Below are positions 45,392 through 56,313 of a stretch of 64,000 nucleotides of DNA, piece after piece; within the stretch, counting starts at the first letter, position 1; the number at the start of each line of letters is the position of its first letter. The position numbers were made by a program, and so were the translations under genes. The DNA is from Chrysemys picta bellii (Eukaryota > Chordata > Testudines > Emydidae). The notes below the pieces were generated by a model, which was not told where the DNA came from, did no database searches, and saw nothing but the letters and a program-made list of their open reading frames with translations. Where the stretch lies: assembly GCF_011386835.1 (NCBI RefSeq), contig NC_088796.1, positions 70,755,468-70,819,467 on the forward strand, read 5' to 3'.

Positions 45392-47000
45392 GATCAATGA
45401 GAACCAAAGGTACACAGACAAGACCCACAGAAACGATGCTCTAAAGTTTGGTGAGTATTTTCTGCTGTGAGAAAGTCATTTTTACACGACATGCAATGTA
45501 ACGTCATTCTAACAGTCAATAAACCAGTGCATTTTAGCTTTGATAGATATGAAACATATGAGCTGTTTATAATTACCTTAAGGGTCAGTTATGCATCTAT
45601 TCTTCAGTGCTTAAAGTATTCTCAAAAAGGGCCAGGTCTGCCCAACAGTGGACTGTCATTTATAAACAACAAAAAAATTAAGGTCTTTTCAACTTGTATA
45701 AATACAGTTATCACCAATTTATCAAAGAGTACCAGAACACTTATCTTCTATGTATAGGGGGAAACTGTAATCTCTTCTATATATCAATATTCAGTATATG
45801 TTGTCTTTTAATAGCAATCTCTGTACACCTTTAATACTGTTTTTCTTTACCGGAGGTCAGGCACATGTCTTGTAACTCTAGACAGTGGAGTGAGAGGGGG
45901 ATACCAATGTGAGATGAGGTCACTATGCCTGTAAAGGAGTACTGTGTCACTGCAACAACCCCATTACAGCCTGACCAGTGATGGATTCAGACCCGCTTTC
46001 TGACTGTCCGAGAGTAAGACTGCCAAACTCAAGATTTCAAAACTCAGAAGGCAAAAATAAGGCTGTAAGATTTATTTCCAACCTGAAGTACGTACAAACC
46101 TGTTCCCAGTTCCCCACACGTACATTACAGCACTAGCGCAAGCAGAATCATATCCTAAAAAGAACAGAAAACTTACAGAAAATACAGCAGGGTGGGAATT
46201 GTCAATGCTGTATTTGCCAATGGGGCTTGTATCCACGTCAGGCTCCCTCATTTGTATCTGCCCCACTCTCTGACCCAACACAGCAATGTCTTTGTATTGG
46301 GTTGCATTTATGACTCGAGCAGCCTCATCCTTTGCATTTTGTTACTCTTCTTCGTTATTTTCCTGAAGCAGGAGTAATCAGGGTAGTGGTGGTGAGGTGG
46401 AAATACAAATGTGAAATTCTGAAGGACATCACTATGTCATGGGTTCCTGTTTCACCCCTCTCAAACTTGGTATTGTCCCTTTCATTCTTCGTATCTTGTA
46501 CTATGTATATTATTTTGTCATCCTACTTCCCATGCGCTGTTCTCCTCCAGAGACCTCACTCCTCTACCTCCTCCCACCAAAAATAATAATAGCAAAAAAA
46601 AAATCCCTTGGCGGGGCATAGTAATTTCACTTTGGTGAAATTTCTCTCTCTCCTTTAAAAGGAGTGCATAAATCAAGTAGTTTGTTCCTGGCATTGTAAG
46701 TGGTTAAAGAATAGACAACTGTATCCAAGAATGCAAGCAGCAACCTTAATTTTCTGAAATGCGGAAATCTAAGCAGAGATAATGAAAAGCAAAGGGAAGA
46801 AATTATGTACCTGAGAAGAAGGGATTTTTTTTTAAAATTTGGTGCTTTGGAAAGAACATACCCATTAGAGAAATGATGTCCCCATCGCAGCTTACAGAGC
46901 AAATGGCAAAAGGAAATGGCCACATAAAACAAACCAACCACATTTTAAAAAATGAATGTTTTGCAAAAATGAGATACCAGCCCTGAGTCTGCAGAAACCT
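45392..47000. other. Unique DNA, nothing recognised
   Basis: Short open frames on both strands (for example 46627-46941 minus, 104 codons) have no domain or splice support. Confidence 0.4.
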
Positions 47001-47006
47001 CTCTTG

Positions 47007-47180
47007 GGGCCCAATTCTGCCCTTGGCAGATGCGCACAGTTTCCACTGACTTTGACGGGACTCATTTGTGTATAACCAAGGACAGAATCCTGCAAACACT
47101 TATGTGCATGCTTAACTTTACTACTACGAGTAGCCACACTGTAGACTACTCAGCGGGAAGTAAAATTAAGCACATGCATA
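47007..47180. repeat. Two adjoining palindromic MITE pieces
   Basis: GGGGCCCAATTCTGCCCTTGG...CCAAGGACAGAAT (about 47005-47088) forms one foldback. TCCTGCAAACACTTATGTGC...ATTAAGCACATGCATAA (about 47089-47180) is a partial copy of the family at 6203 and 54155. Confidence 0.55.
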
Positions 47181-48235
47181 AAGAACCACCACCTTCATAT
47201 ACGTATATGGAAATGGACTATGTAATAGGAAAACCTCACTGTGCACATTCATCCATGTATTCTGCAAAAAAGTGGGAACATTCTGAAGTACAGCCCCACT
47301 TTGAACACTGTGAAAACCTGAGGGGGAGGGTGGGTCAGTTACCTTTGTAACTGCAAATAATTTTTCTGCACTTAATTGGTTGCCTGTAACAAACTGCTTA
47401 AGTGGTATTCATGATGTCAGCTTTTAAGAACACATTGTATAGTTACTCAATAGTTAATGGTACCATTGGCCTAAACACATGGATCTGAATAGTGATTATT
47501 TAATTCTGGGTGTCCTATCCCCCAACTGATCAAATCTCAAAGTGAAATCTCTCCAAATAATGCTTCACACCACAGCACTGGCAGCAGCTAGCCTGTTTCA
47601 CAATACTACAACCAGGCCTTGTTGGACCTTATGAATTATTTACAACGTTAACAAAGCCTATCTTACATTCTGACGAGTGGCAGCAACGTTACTATCAGCA
47701 ACTTCCAGATTTTTCAGACCAACCTCTCCTAATGTCTCTTCCCCCCCTCCCCGCCCCGCCCTGCTCCAATCTCTTTTTTGGTGGGAGAGTAGAGGAAGAG
47801 GGTCAACCAGAGAAGCTGCTGATATATGCACCAATATTGACAACTTCACCTCTGGAGTTCAGCAATCACTGAAATCATACGGCTCTGATGGGAACATGAC
47901 TGGCTTACCATGGAAATCAGTTTTCCTTGCTGTATGTGTGAACTTCATTGGGGGAAAAAGGCAAACAAAGGAAAAGGACATACCAACTAGATATCAAGAT
48001 TTTGTTTACTTTTACAATAAAAATCAGAGATTAGCTCAGCATACTACTTGCAAATCAAAAGCAAAACACACACACTTTTGCATCCATGGTGGGGGAGGAG
48101 GTAGATTTTTGTCAGTTTTTCCTAATACTGGCATAAATCTCAGAAAAACACCCCTTGCCAACTGTATGGATAGTGATTAATTTTTACCTTCTATTTTGTG
48201 CAACTGACACACAGAAAGGTGTGTGTGTATTAATT

Positions 48236-48239
<4 letters not shown>
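47181..48239. other. Unique DNA, no supported gene
   Basis: A 168-codon plus-strand stop-free stretch begins with GTG at 47677, not ATG. It has no recognisable domain. No repeat recognised. Confidence 0.4.

Positions 48240-48274
<35 letters not shown>
48240..48274. repeat. (AC)n microsatellite
   Basis: About 17 uninterrupted AC units, preceded by a GT-rich stretch (about 48220). Confidence 0.97.
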
Positions 48275-48280
<6 letters not shown>

Positions 48281-49550
48281 ATGTTCAGAGATTTCTACAT
48301 TATCCACTAGTACTAATAATGGCAGTTCCACAGTTGGAATTTTGTACATTGAAGTGAGGATATAACTTCCCTAAATAATTATGTGTATTACTGGCCTTCT
48401 GCCATATTTTTCACCAAACCAGATGCACTAGATAGTGCCAGTAGGGAGATGGTCACAGAGCAAAAAACTCATTAAAACTGTATGATCCTAGGAAAATTTC
48501 CAGTGCAGCCATTTTCTTTAAATGACTGTGGGCAAAAACAATGGGTAAAAACAAAAGCCATAATCAGGAAGGAAAGCCAGAAGAGAATAAAAAGAGAGAG
48601 ACAGGAAGACCAAAAGAATAGATACAAAATATGGACACAAACCAAAGATACAAACAGCACTTACACAGCACTTTACATCTTTCAAGTACTGCAAACAAAA
48701 ATTAATATTTCACACATGGTGAGGAGAACTGGGAAGAGGGAGCCAAAAGAAAAAGATAGCCTTGGAGGCCCTATTGTTCATATAAAACCTACTGGGAAGA
48801 AAAGAGCTGTGTTTGTCACTTAAATTTAGAGGTGAGCAACCAAACTCTGTCTCAGTAGCTCCAGAACACAAATGTAATCAATTCCATCAACGCATAGGGG
48901 ACAGCTAAAATAAAAAAAAAATTCCCAGGGTGAAAGATCACAGAATTCCCTCGATATTTCCTCCCATTGCAGGTATTTGGAGTGGGAGGGCCTCCTGTGT
49001 TAAAATTCCAGGTGAAATCACTGAATACAAGACTAGAAGAACTATCTTAATATGTCTTAAAGTCCCGCCCAGTGACTGATTAAAATGAACTCCTAACCTG
49101 TAATAACATTCCAAAGCAATACACCAAGACGAAAATGCTATTGTTAAATATTGTCTGCTCTGGATGACTGTCCTAGCATCACCCTCCCAAGACACTGCAC
49201 TGGTTTGAAACTTTTACTTTTGAAACAGGCATAAAAACAAAATATACACAAAAGTTGGGAGACATTTGAGATTTTGCTGAACTAGCTTGAAAAGCGAACA
49301 AGGACATAATCTTGCTCCCATTGATGTCAATGGCAACACTCACCTTGACTTCAGTGGGAATACGACTAGCTTTCAGAACTGCACCATCCTATTTAGAAGT
49401 AGAATGGTCAGAGGTGAAGTGCTAATCAAACTGATGTTGCACAAACACAGGTAATGTAAAAAGAATAGGATCTCATTTACTAAAGCAATCAAACTTATAC
49501 TTATACTTCATCCCAAAGCTATATAACACATAAAAATAAATTACTCCTCC

Positions 49551-49588
<38 letters not shown>

Positions 49589-51022
49589 TCCTGGGATGGA
49601 CTCCATCAACCAGCAAGCATATAGTACTCACTGCATAAAAGCTAGAAGAAGGGGGTTAGTATTGGCCAAGGACACCAGGGCAATCTCCCATTCTACAAAA
49701 AGCATCCAGGGATCTTTAGTGTTTATGCTGAGTTGACAAAACCTTCGTTCTTAAGTTCCCTTTTACAAGATCCACACACAGTTAATGAAATGGAACTCCT
49801 CTTATTTAAATGACTATTAAATATACACGCAGCACTTTTATTATGGAAGAAAATTTAAATAAAAATACTGTACTGGTTCCTATACTGAACTGCAGGATTC
49901 TGCACGGATATGGACCCTCACTCCTCACTTGTGCCCTTTCCACAGTGTTCCATTGCCCCTCACTGGTCTGCTAGAATGCCTATTTGTTTCCTTATTCATT
50001 TTATATTTCCACTCTTTATCTTGGCATATAGTTTTTTCCTAGCTATATGACAGTGATCATACCTAACTCTCTAAACCATTTACTCTTTTGTCTCCTTCCT
50101 TCTGTGAAACATTATATGATGCTTTTCATGAGACACAGTATAAAAGAAATAAACTGCATGGCACATAAAATGTGTGTCAAAAGAGGAAAAAGGATTTTTT
50201 TAAACCAAGACAATATATTTTGTGGAACATTAAAACCATGTTTTAACCCCAATAAGATGCTCTGGGCTGTATGTTGTGACCAATATCAGCTATTTTCAGT
50301 CCAATCAAAGCTACCTGAATGATATGCCCAAGGCATTTCAATAACCATAAAATATGCAGCTTAGAACAACTGTTTAAATATTTGCATAATACTTGATGTG
50401 GCTTTAATTTCAAATCTGCTTAAAAAACAATGATGTCAGAGCATAAAAGAAACAGACATACCTACAACAGTAAGTAATAAATACAACAGTTTTTCACCCT
50501 ATGCTGCAAGAAGTAAAAGTCTCAGTAGCTTATTTCCTCTCCCTTCCACCAACTAAAATAATATTCATCTAATCTGAAGAAACAGCATTACCTTGGCTGA
50601 ACATAATCAAATACATCATGTGATTCTCCCAAAGTTGTTGGCTTAATAATGCTGTTTGTTTTCCACCCTCCTCTCCAATTTAGTAACCATCTGCTTAATC
50701 TCAATTGGGATCACTGTGTATTTTACCTACTGCAAAGAGGAATGCTGTGTATAAATGCAGCACTCGGGAAGGTGGGGGAATCCTTGCTGCAGGACGACAT
50801 AAAAAAAGGTCTCTGCACAGTTATAACCATTTGCCTTTTACCACTTATTTCTGACTGAAGCAAGTTCAGGTCATTTCCTGACTAGCACTGCAAGTTAGAA
50901 CAAGAATACACTCTATTAATCTTTAATTGAAGTGCCTGCAGACTGAAAACCAAAAAGAGACTAATACTATATTTAAAAAACAAAAGCATTAAAAAAATTT
51001 AAAAAACAAAGATATTGAAACT
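48275..51022. other. Intronic DNA next to MCC exon 1
   Basis: AT-rich with a second (AC)n run. No exon recognised. No transposon of the families above was seen in the 1.4 kb immediately inside the splice donor. Confidence 0.4.
49553..49584. repeat. (AC)n microsatellite
   Basis: About 16 AC units, bordered on the right by ACTCACTCC. Confidence 0.97.
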
Positions 51023-51028
51023 GCTTAC

Positions 51029-51085
51029 CTCGCTCAGCTCCGCAGAGGAGTCATTTCCATATTTCATAGCAACTCCAGAATTCAT
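51029..51085 (-). CDS. MCC: MCC first coding exon, short isoform (partial CDS)
   Basis: Read on the minus strand, an ATG at 51085-51083 opens 19 codons that end in GAG and run directly into a consensus splice donor (GAG|GTAAGC, intron bases 51028-51023). The peptide begins MNSGVAMKYGNDSSAE and ends LSE, which matches my memory of the N-terminus of the short isoform of MCC. The exon ends in phase 0, as expected before the next MCC codons (LHSAAL in mammals). MCC is a cytoplasmic coiled-coil scaffold of roughly 830 residues in this isoform, linked to beta-catenin/Wnt signalling, NF-kB and epithelial polarity; those roles come from the family, not from this sequence. Only the extreme N-terminus is here, with no coiled coil yet. 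No downstream exon was seen in the remaining 51 kb of minus-strand sequence, so intron 1 must exceed 51 kb. The frame is too short to stand out as an ORF; the call rests on peptide identity plus the splice donor. Confidence 0.85.
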
Positions 51086-51800
51086 GATTAGACTTTTCAG
51101 GGCTTGGCTATTTCTACAGATTTTAATGCTTCCAAGCTTTGCTCAATAGATTCAACACTCCCTTCTTCTCCAAGATTTTTCTGTCTTGCACATTTTGCTC
51201 TAGACAGCCATTTTAACTTAACATTTATAGAATCTAAATTAATGATGCAAGGTCTGCTAAAGGAGCCAAATTGGTTTTCATTTCACAAACAATCCATTTC
51301 TGCAAGAGACTCATTAAAGCTGCAGAGTGCAGGGTCACAGAGAATGCAAACAGTCAGTAATGATCTCCTGGATACTAAAAATGCCCAAGTCCATGTGAAA
51401 CCTATGTTTCAGCTCTGCCTCTAGTTTTATACTGCCCTTTCCCCAGCTAGGTTTGAGGGCATCTCCCTTTGGAGTTTAATATCCTGGCAACTATTTGGTG
51501 AGTTTCAAATGAATTCACAGCGAGAACACAATCAAAATACTCCTAAGGTCTTAGAAGGGGGAAAAAAACCCGAGACAAATTGATGCTGTACTTCACGCTA
51601 AAGTTTCCCCATCCACTACGCCTGGAGTTGTAAGTGGTTTATGATCAAACACAGCTGTCTTGCTTCTAGCTAAAGGGGCGGTGCCAAAGGAGAAAGGGAG
51701 GGGAAGGAGAGAGCTATACTGAGTTCATTTTGGAATTGCAGACATCTTTCCAGCTTTCTGTACACTAATTACTGCAACCAAAACTACAAGGTAAGCATAC
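51086..51800 (-). promoter_or_regulatory. MCC: Probable 5' UTR and promoter region of short MCC isoform
   Basis: This repeat-free stretch lies directly upstream of the MCC start codon. Read on the minus strand, a TATA-like TATAAAACT sits at 51431-51423, which would place a start near 51400 and give a 5' UTR of about 315 nt. A GC box (GGGGCGG on the plus strand) lies at 51675-51681 beside a purine-rich run at 51685-51712, an alternative core-promoter position. The stretch is not a strong CpG island. Which of the two positions is used cannot be decided from sequence alone. The region is free of recognisable transposons, unlike most of the window. Confidence 0.4.
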
Positions 51801-54150
51801 AACAGTAAAAGTTACCTGCATAGCCATGTAGCTAGTTTCTTATTTTCCCCTATTTCCATATGCAATTAAATGAATTTCTTTACGATTTCAGAAAATTGAA
51901 GTGAACCTGAAGCTATATTTGAAAGCCAGGGATTTTACATGGTACATTAAAATTTTACAAAATTTAGGGCAGATATTACTAGATGAATAAAAACAAATCA
52001 ATCATTTGAATTCAGCATCTAACTAGTAGCCCAGGAAATTCCTAGGAATATAGGTTCTTATAAAGAATGTGCTGGTTTTATTAAAAAAACAAAACAAAAA
52101 AACACAACACATACAACAGAAGATTTGTTTCCCCCTCAGTTCTTGCCTGCTATAGGTACTCCACCCACCCAAAATTTATACTGCTTTGCATTGCTAGGTT
52201 ACATTGGTGAAGTTAGAAGCTTGGAGTCCCTTATCCTGTGACTGAAGTGTATCTGATCACTTTGTTTAATTAATACAAAGTATGACTAAACTATTAAATC
52301 CTGGGAAGAGTTGATTTTTATAAAGATCAAAAAGATCAGGACAAATAGGGCACAACTTCACACCTTGGCAAATCCATTTACACAGGGAACAATACTTGCC
52401 AAGAGTAGCATTCTGAAAAAGACCCTCTGAATAGTATGTTTTCCTCATCTATATTAATTACAGGATCAATAATCATCATCATCAGATACAAGGATAATTC
52501 TTCTGAATCACAATAAAGTCTATTAAGACCATAGAAGAAAAGAGAATATTAAAATAATAGCAACTAAACCTTTTGGGTTGGAGCACATCTTGCTTTAATG
52601 GATCAGGATCTGAGGGTCCCTCCCCATTTCCCCTTCATGCCAAGACCTGGCAGGTGTGGATGCTGCAGTCTCACTGTTAAGTCCATTCTCTTTCTCCCTC
52701 CCCAGCCTGGATACATTTTCCATCATTTCTTTTTCTTCCTGATTTTGCTTTCTAGCATCACCCGTTTGTTTTCTTTACCTAGTTTCTTCCCTGTCCAGCA
52801 TACATCTCCTCTACCTTTCACTCAGTTTTCTGCACCCAATTCTCTTATTTTTGTGTTTCCCTTTCTCACCTTCACCTCCCTCAGTGTTCTCTTATATTCT
52901 TGCCTGTTCATCTCCTTTGTCCCCAAAGCATGTTCTTATTCACCTTCCCCCAGCTGCTGGCAATGTACTGTGCTGCTCTCTGCTGGTAGAATGCTGCTGT
53001 GAAGAGTGCCAGGAACAGCATTGAGTAGAGCTGCCTAAGAAAACAGGGCCAGAGTACATACCCAGTGACAGTGGCTCAGCAGCTCTCCAGAAGCAGCCAG
53101 AAAGATGGGCATGCCCCACCTCTCTGTAAAGTCTGATGTGCTTAACAGGTTGGGAGTCCCAGTGTTGAGGAATATATGCTCTTATCTTCATATGCAGAGT
53201 AGTTACACACATTAATTTCCTGCACACTATAATGAGACTACCCATGTTTTCTCCTGTGAAAGCAGACACCTGATGGTGAATTACTATAAAATGTTTTGAT
53301 AAAATAACTCAAAGTTTACATTGTATGTTTAAAAATCCACCATAGCTGACAAAGAAAAATTAAGAATATTCCACTCTTCGTAAATTAACCTCTCCAAATA
53401 GAATGTCGAGTGACTTTACTCTGCAAAAGTGATAGACTCCAGAGTGAAGACCTAAATTTATCCTCAGGCAAGCCCATTTCACATAGGGCTGCAGCACATT
53501 ATCTTTACAGTATTATACCCTTAGACAACCAAACACAACCCAACTGAAAGAGAAAGGGATACAGGTCCTAAAATAATTCTGTATTGCCTATCTAAGGTCA
53601 ACAGTCTTTTTGAACTACTTGCTGGCTAGCCAGTGGCTGAGACAGTAGCACATGATCCTATAATCTAAAAAAGAAACTTCAGCTCTAAATATGAGGGTGT
53701 GATGCATTTGAGATAGATTCCGTTTTTGAGACATTTTACGTGACTCTAAACTTATACCTTTATTCTTCTGCCACTTTTCTAGATTTGTTAGTAACACTGG
53801 AAGAAAATAAGGAGTCACTGGTGGAAAAGTAAAATGGAATTCAAATACATTCAGACATGCCCAGGAATATCAGGAGGCGCAGCCAAAGACTCTGTGTAAA
53901 ACGATGTTAAAATGGATGTAGAGTGAAACTGTAAACACTGAGGAAAAGTTATATTTACATTAATCCCACATGACTCTCACTACTAATGCTGGAACGCTGT
54001 AAATGGGTGATATAGGGTTACATAAACTATGAACTAAAACAGAGAAGCCTGAACAGAGAGTAAGTGCTGACACTGCACACTCAGCATTGAAGGGCATATT
54101 GCATTTTTAAAGGGTTTTTCATTAAGCATATTACAGGGAGCAGCTTAGTT
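51801..54150. other. Upstream flank of short MCC promoter, no gene seen
   Basis: AT-rich unique DNA. A pyrimidine-rich run occupies about 52600-52930 and produces spurious open frames. No exon, RNA gene or recognisable transposon was identified. In mammals this position would be intronic to the long MCC isoform; that is inference. Confidence 0.35.
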
Positions 54151-54154
54151 TAGC

Positions 54155-54270
54155 CCCAATCCTGCAAAGATTAATGCACCTGCTTTGCTTTATACACTGC
54201 AAGTAGTCAATAGGACTACTTGCAGTGAGTAAAGTTAAGTGGATGTATAAATCCTTGAAGGATTGGGGTC
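54155..54270. repeat. Palindromic MITE ('ccccaatcctgcaa' family)
   Basis: Ends are CCCCAATCCTGCAAAGATTA and, reversed, CCCCAATCCTTCAAGGATTT. The centre folds: CACTGCAAGTAGTC with GACTACTTGCAGTG (14 bp perfect). Confidence 0.75.
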
Positions 54271-54279
54271 TTCTATTAC

Positions 54280-55300
54280 CATCAGCTTGAGTTATAAAAC
54301 TCTAGTCTGGTCTCTATGGAAAACTGTTTTTATTTGGAAATTATTAGATTTATTCTCATGGCAAAGGAGACTGTTTCTGCAAAGGTGAAGAAGTTGTTTC
54401 AAAATGTTTTTGAGTTATAATGCATTAAAAGTACCCTGAATTAAAAATCAACTTGTTACTTCCCCTTCCAACTTTACATATGGCTAAACATCCTTGAAGA
54501 CCTATGCACTGGTAAATTGGAAGATATAACAAATAAGATGTAACTAAGCATATGTATTGCTGGATTTGGATAGCTTGGTGCCCAATACAGCTTGCATTGA
54601 TGTCAATGGGAGTTATGGGCCAAATCCAGTGCTCGCTAACCAACGTCAATGGGATTTATTTTTGTCATAGACTTTCATTTGGTACTATATGTTTGTGTAA
54701 GCATGTTGCCCTCTACTGGCTGGTTACAGTTCAGCATAAGCGGATAACAGACCTCTCCTTTCAGCTCAGGAGCTAGAGGCCTTTGTTGTTGCAGCTGTAA
54801 AACCAGGGTTCTAGTCCCAGGTCTGAGGTATTTCGCTTAGTAGAGGTGATAGTCTTTTCATCATAGCTACGGTTAGTTTTGTTCTCTTTTGCAAAAATAA
54901 AATCATCACTATATTAAATTTTTAAAGCTAAGTCTAATTGACAACTAGAACATGTTCTGAAATTTTTGAATAAATTAAGAACATTTTAAAGGACTTTAAA
55001 ATGGCTATTTTAAATTTTTATGAAGAGTCAAGCATTTCTTGGGGCTATCTGTCAGACCAATGAAATCATATTACATCACAAAATTCAAAACCTAGACAGA
55101 TCTAACTGAGTATCTCCAGGCAGTCTCACTGTTTATAAATCCATATATAGTGGTCAGGTAAAGTACCATGGTGATAAGAACCTTATAAATGTTACTTGAT
55201 AGATTAGGTGCATTTTTACAATGTCTTGTGCCACAGGCAGCTTTCAAGGGCAAGAACAGTAGCCACAAGACTTTTTCTGAAAGATTTTAAAGAACTGCAG
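54280..55300. other. AT-rich unique DNA
   Basis: Only short MITE-like traces with TCAATGGGA motifs near 54600-54655. No exon recognised. Confidence 0.35.
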
Positions 55301-55304
55301 TGGG

Positions 55305-55480
55305 ATTTACACATCAGGGTTCAATTTCTGGCTCTGCCACAGTCTTCCTGCATGACCACAGGCCATTCACTTACTGACTCTGTTCCTCATCTGTAACCCA
55401 GGGATAATAATGCTCCCCTTCTTTCAGCCTTTGTCTGTCTTCTCTATTTAGACTAAGTTCTTTGGGGTAGGGACTTTCTC
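55305..55480 (+). repeat. MIR-like SINE fragment
   Basis: GGGTTCAATTTCTGGCTCTG, GCATGACCACAGGCC, then GTTCCTCATCTGTAACCCAG and GGATAATAATGCTCC follow the MIR order. A tail with CTTTGGGGTAGGGACT is typical of the old sauropsid version. Confidence 0.6.
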
Positions 55481-55490
55481 TTAAGGTATA

Positions 55491-55835
55491 TGTCTACATT
55501 CGAGCTAAGGGTGATTCCTCATGTTAGGCATACCTTCACTAGCTTGAAGAGCGCTAGCATGCTAAAAATAGCAGTGTAGCCATGGTAACGGTGGCATGGG
55601 CAGCAATGAGTGGCGGCACAGGCTACCTGTGCTGAGTACAAACCCACCCAAACCCTTTGAGTACGTACTCGGCACAACCAGCTCGTTACACCGGTCACTG
55701 CTGCCCATGCTACCATGGCAATGTTACTATTTTTAGCACACTAGCTCAAGGAAAGTTAGTGTGAGTATGTCTAAGGTAAGCAAGTCTAATGCGAGCTGGG
55801 AATTACAGCCCAGCTGCTAGTGTAAACAATCTTAA
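55491..55835. repeat. Large foldback MITE, 345 bp
   Basis: Inner arms 55554-55606 and 55696-55745 pair closely (GCTAAAAATAG, then CCATGGTA and GCATGGGCAGCA on each arm). The outer ends (TTAAGGTATATGTCTACATT and reversed TTAAGATTGTTTACACTAGC) pair more weakly. TTAA stands at both borders, which could be a piggyBac-type target or chance. Non-coding. Confidence 0.75.
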
Positions 55836-56106
55836 TATGTGTTTGTACTCTACCTCGCTCAGTGGGGCCCTTATCTCAGTTGAGGCCTGTAGTTACTACC
55901 ATAATACGAATAAATAATAATAAACTGGACATGATTCACTGTCATTAAAGCTGATGGAGAAAGGAAACAGACAATGAAAAATATATTCTACCAAATCAAA
56001 TACACCAGGGTGAGCTACTTCATGTACATAATGCATTCCCATCAATGAGTGCTTTTTATAACCCTTACTAACTACTGAGGTTGCGTACTGCTTTTAGACA
56101 AGTGTA

Positions 56107-56301
56107 AAAAGAAACAGAGGGTCCTGTGGCACCTTTAAGACTAACAGAAGTATTGGAGCATAAGCTTTCGTGGGTGAATGCCCACTTCATCAGACGCAAG
56201 ACACTTGCTTATGCTCCAATACTTCTGTTAGTCTTAAAGGTGCCACAGGACCCTCTGTTGCTTTTTACAGATTCAGACTAACACTGCTACCCCTCTGATA
56301 C
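56107..56301. mobile_element. Miniature two-armed PLE insertion with 12-bp TSD
   Basis: A minus-strand PLE tail (56107 to about 56200) and a plus-strand PLE tail (about 56207-56301) stand head to head. A perfect 12-bp duplication, TAGACAAGTGTA, flanks the unit (56095-56106, 56302-56313). The arms share CTTATGCTCCAATACTTCTG and GGTGCCACAGGACCCTCTGTT. The right arm has the full tail (ACTAACACTGCTACCCCTCT); the left arm stops after the CTCTGTTTCTTTTT equivalent. No coding sequence remains. Confidence 0.87.
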
Positions 56302-56313
56302 TAGACAAGTGTA

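Larger units (their letters stand above)
1..51028 (-). other. MCC: MCC intron 1 (inferred; continues past window start)
   Basis: If the exon at 51029-51085 is MCC exon 1, everything to its left is the first intron of that isoform, beginning with GTAAGC at 51028. Its acceptor lies outside the window. The intron is filled with transposons on both strands and has AT-rich unique DNA between them. The mammalian MCC locus also has very large 5' introns. Confidence 0.7.

Noticed and set aside
47677..48180. 168-codon plus-strand open frame
   Set aside because: It begins with GTG, has no domain, no splice signals in a gene-like pattern and no similarity I recognise. Chance length for this composition is plausible.
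1..51028. A second MCC exon on the minus strand
   Set aside because: I looked for a minus-strand match to the next remembered MCC residues (LHSAALASLKGD) and saw none. A translated search would be needed to be certain.
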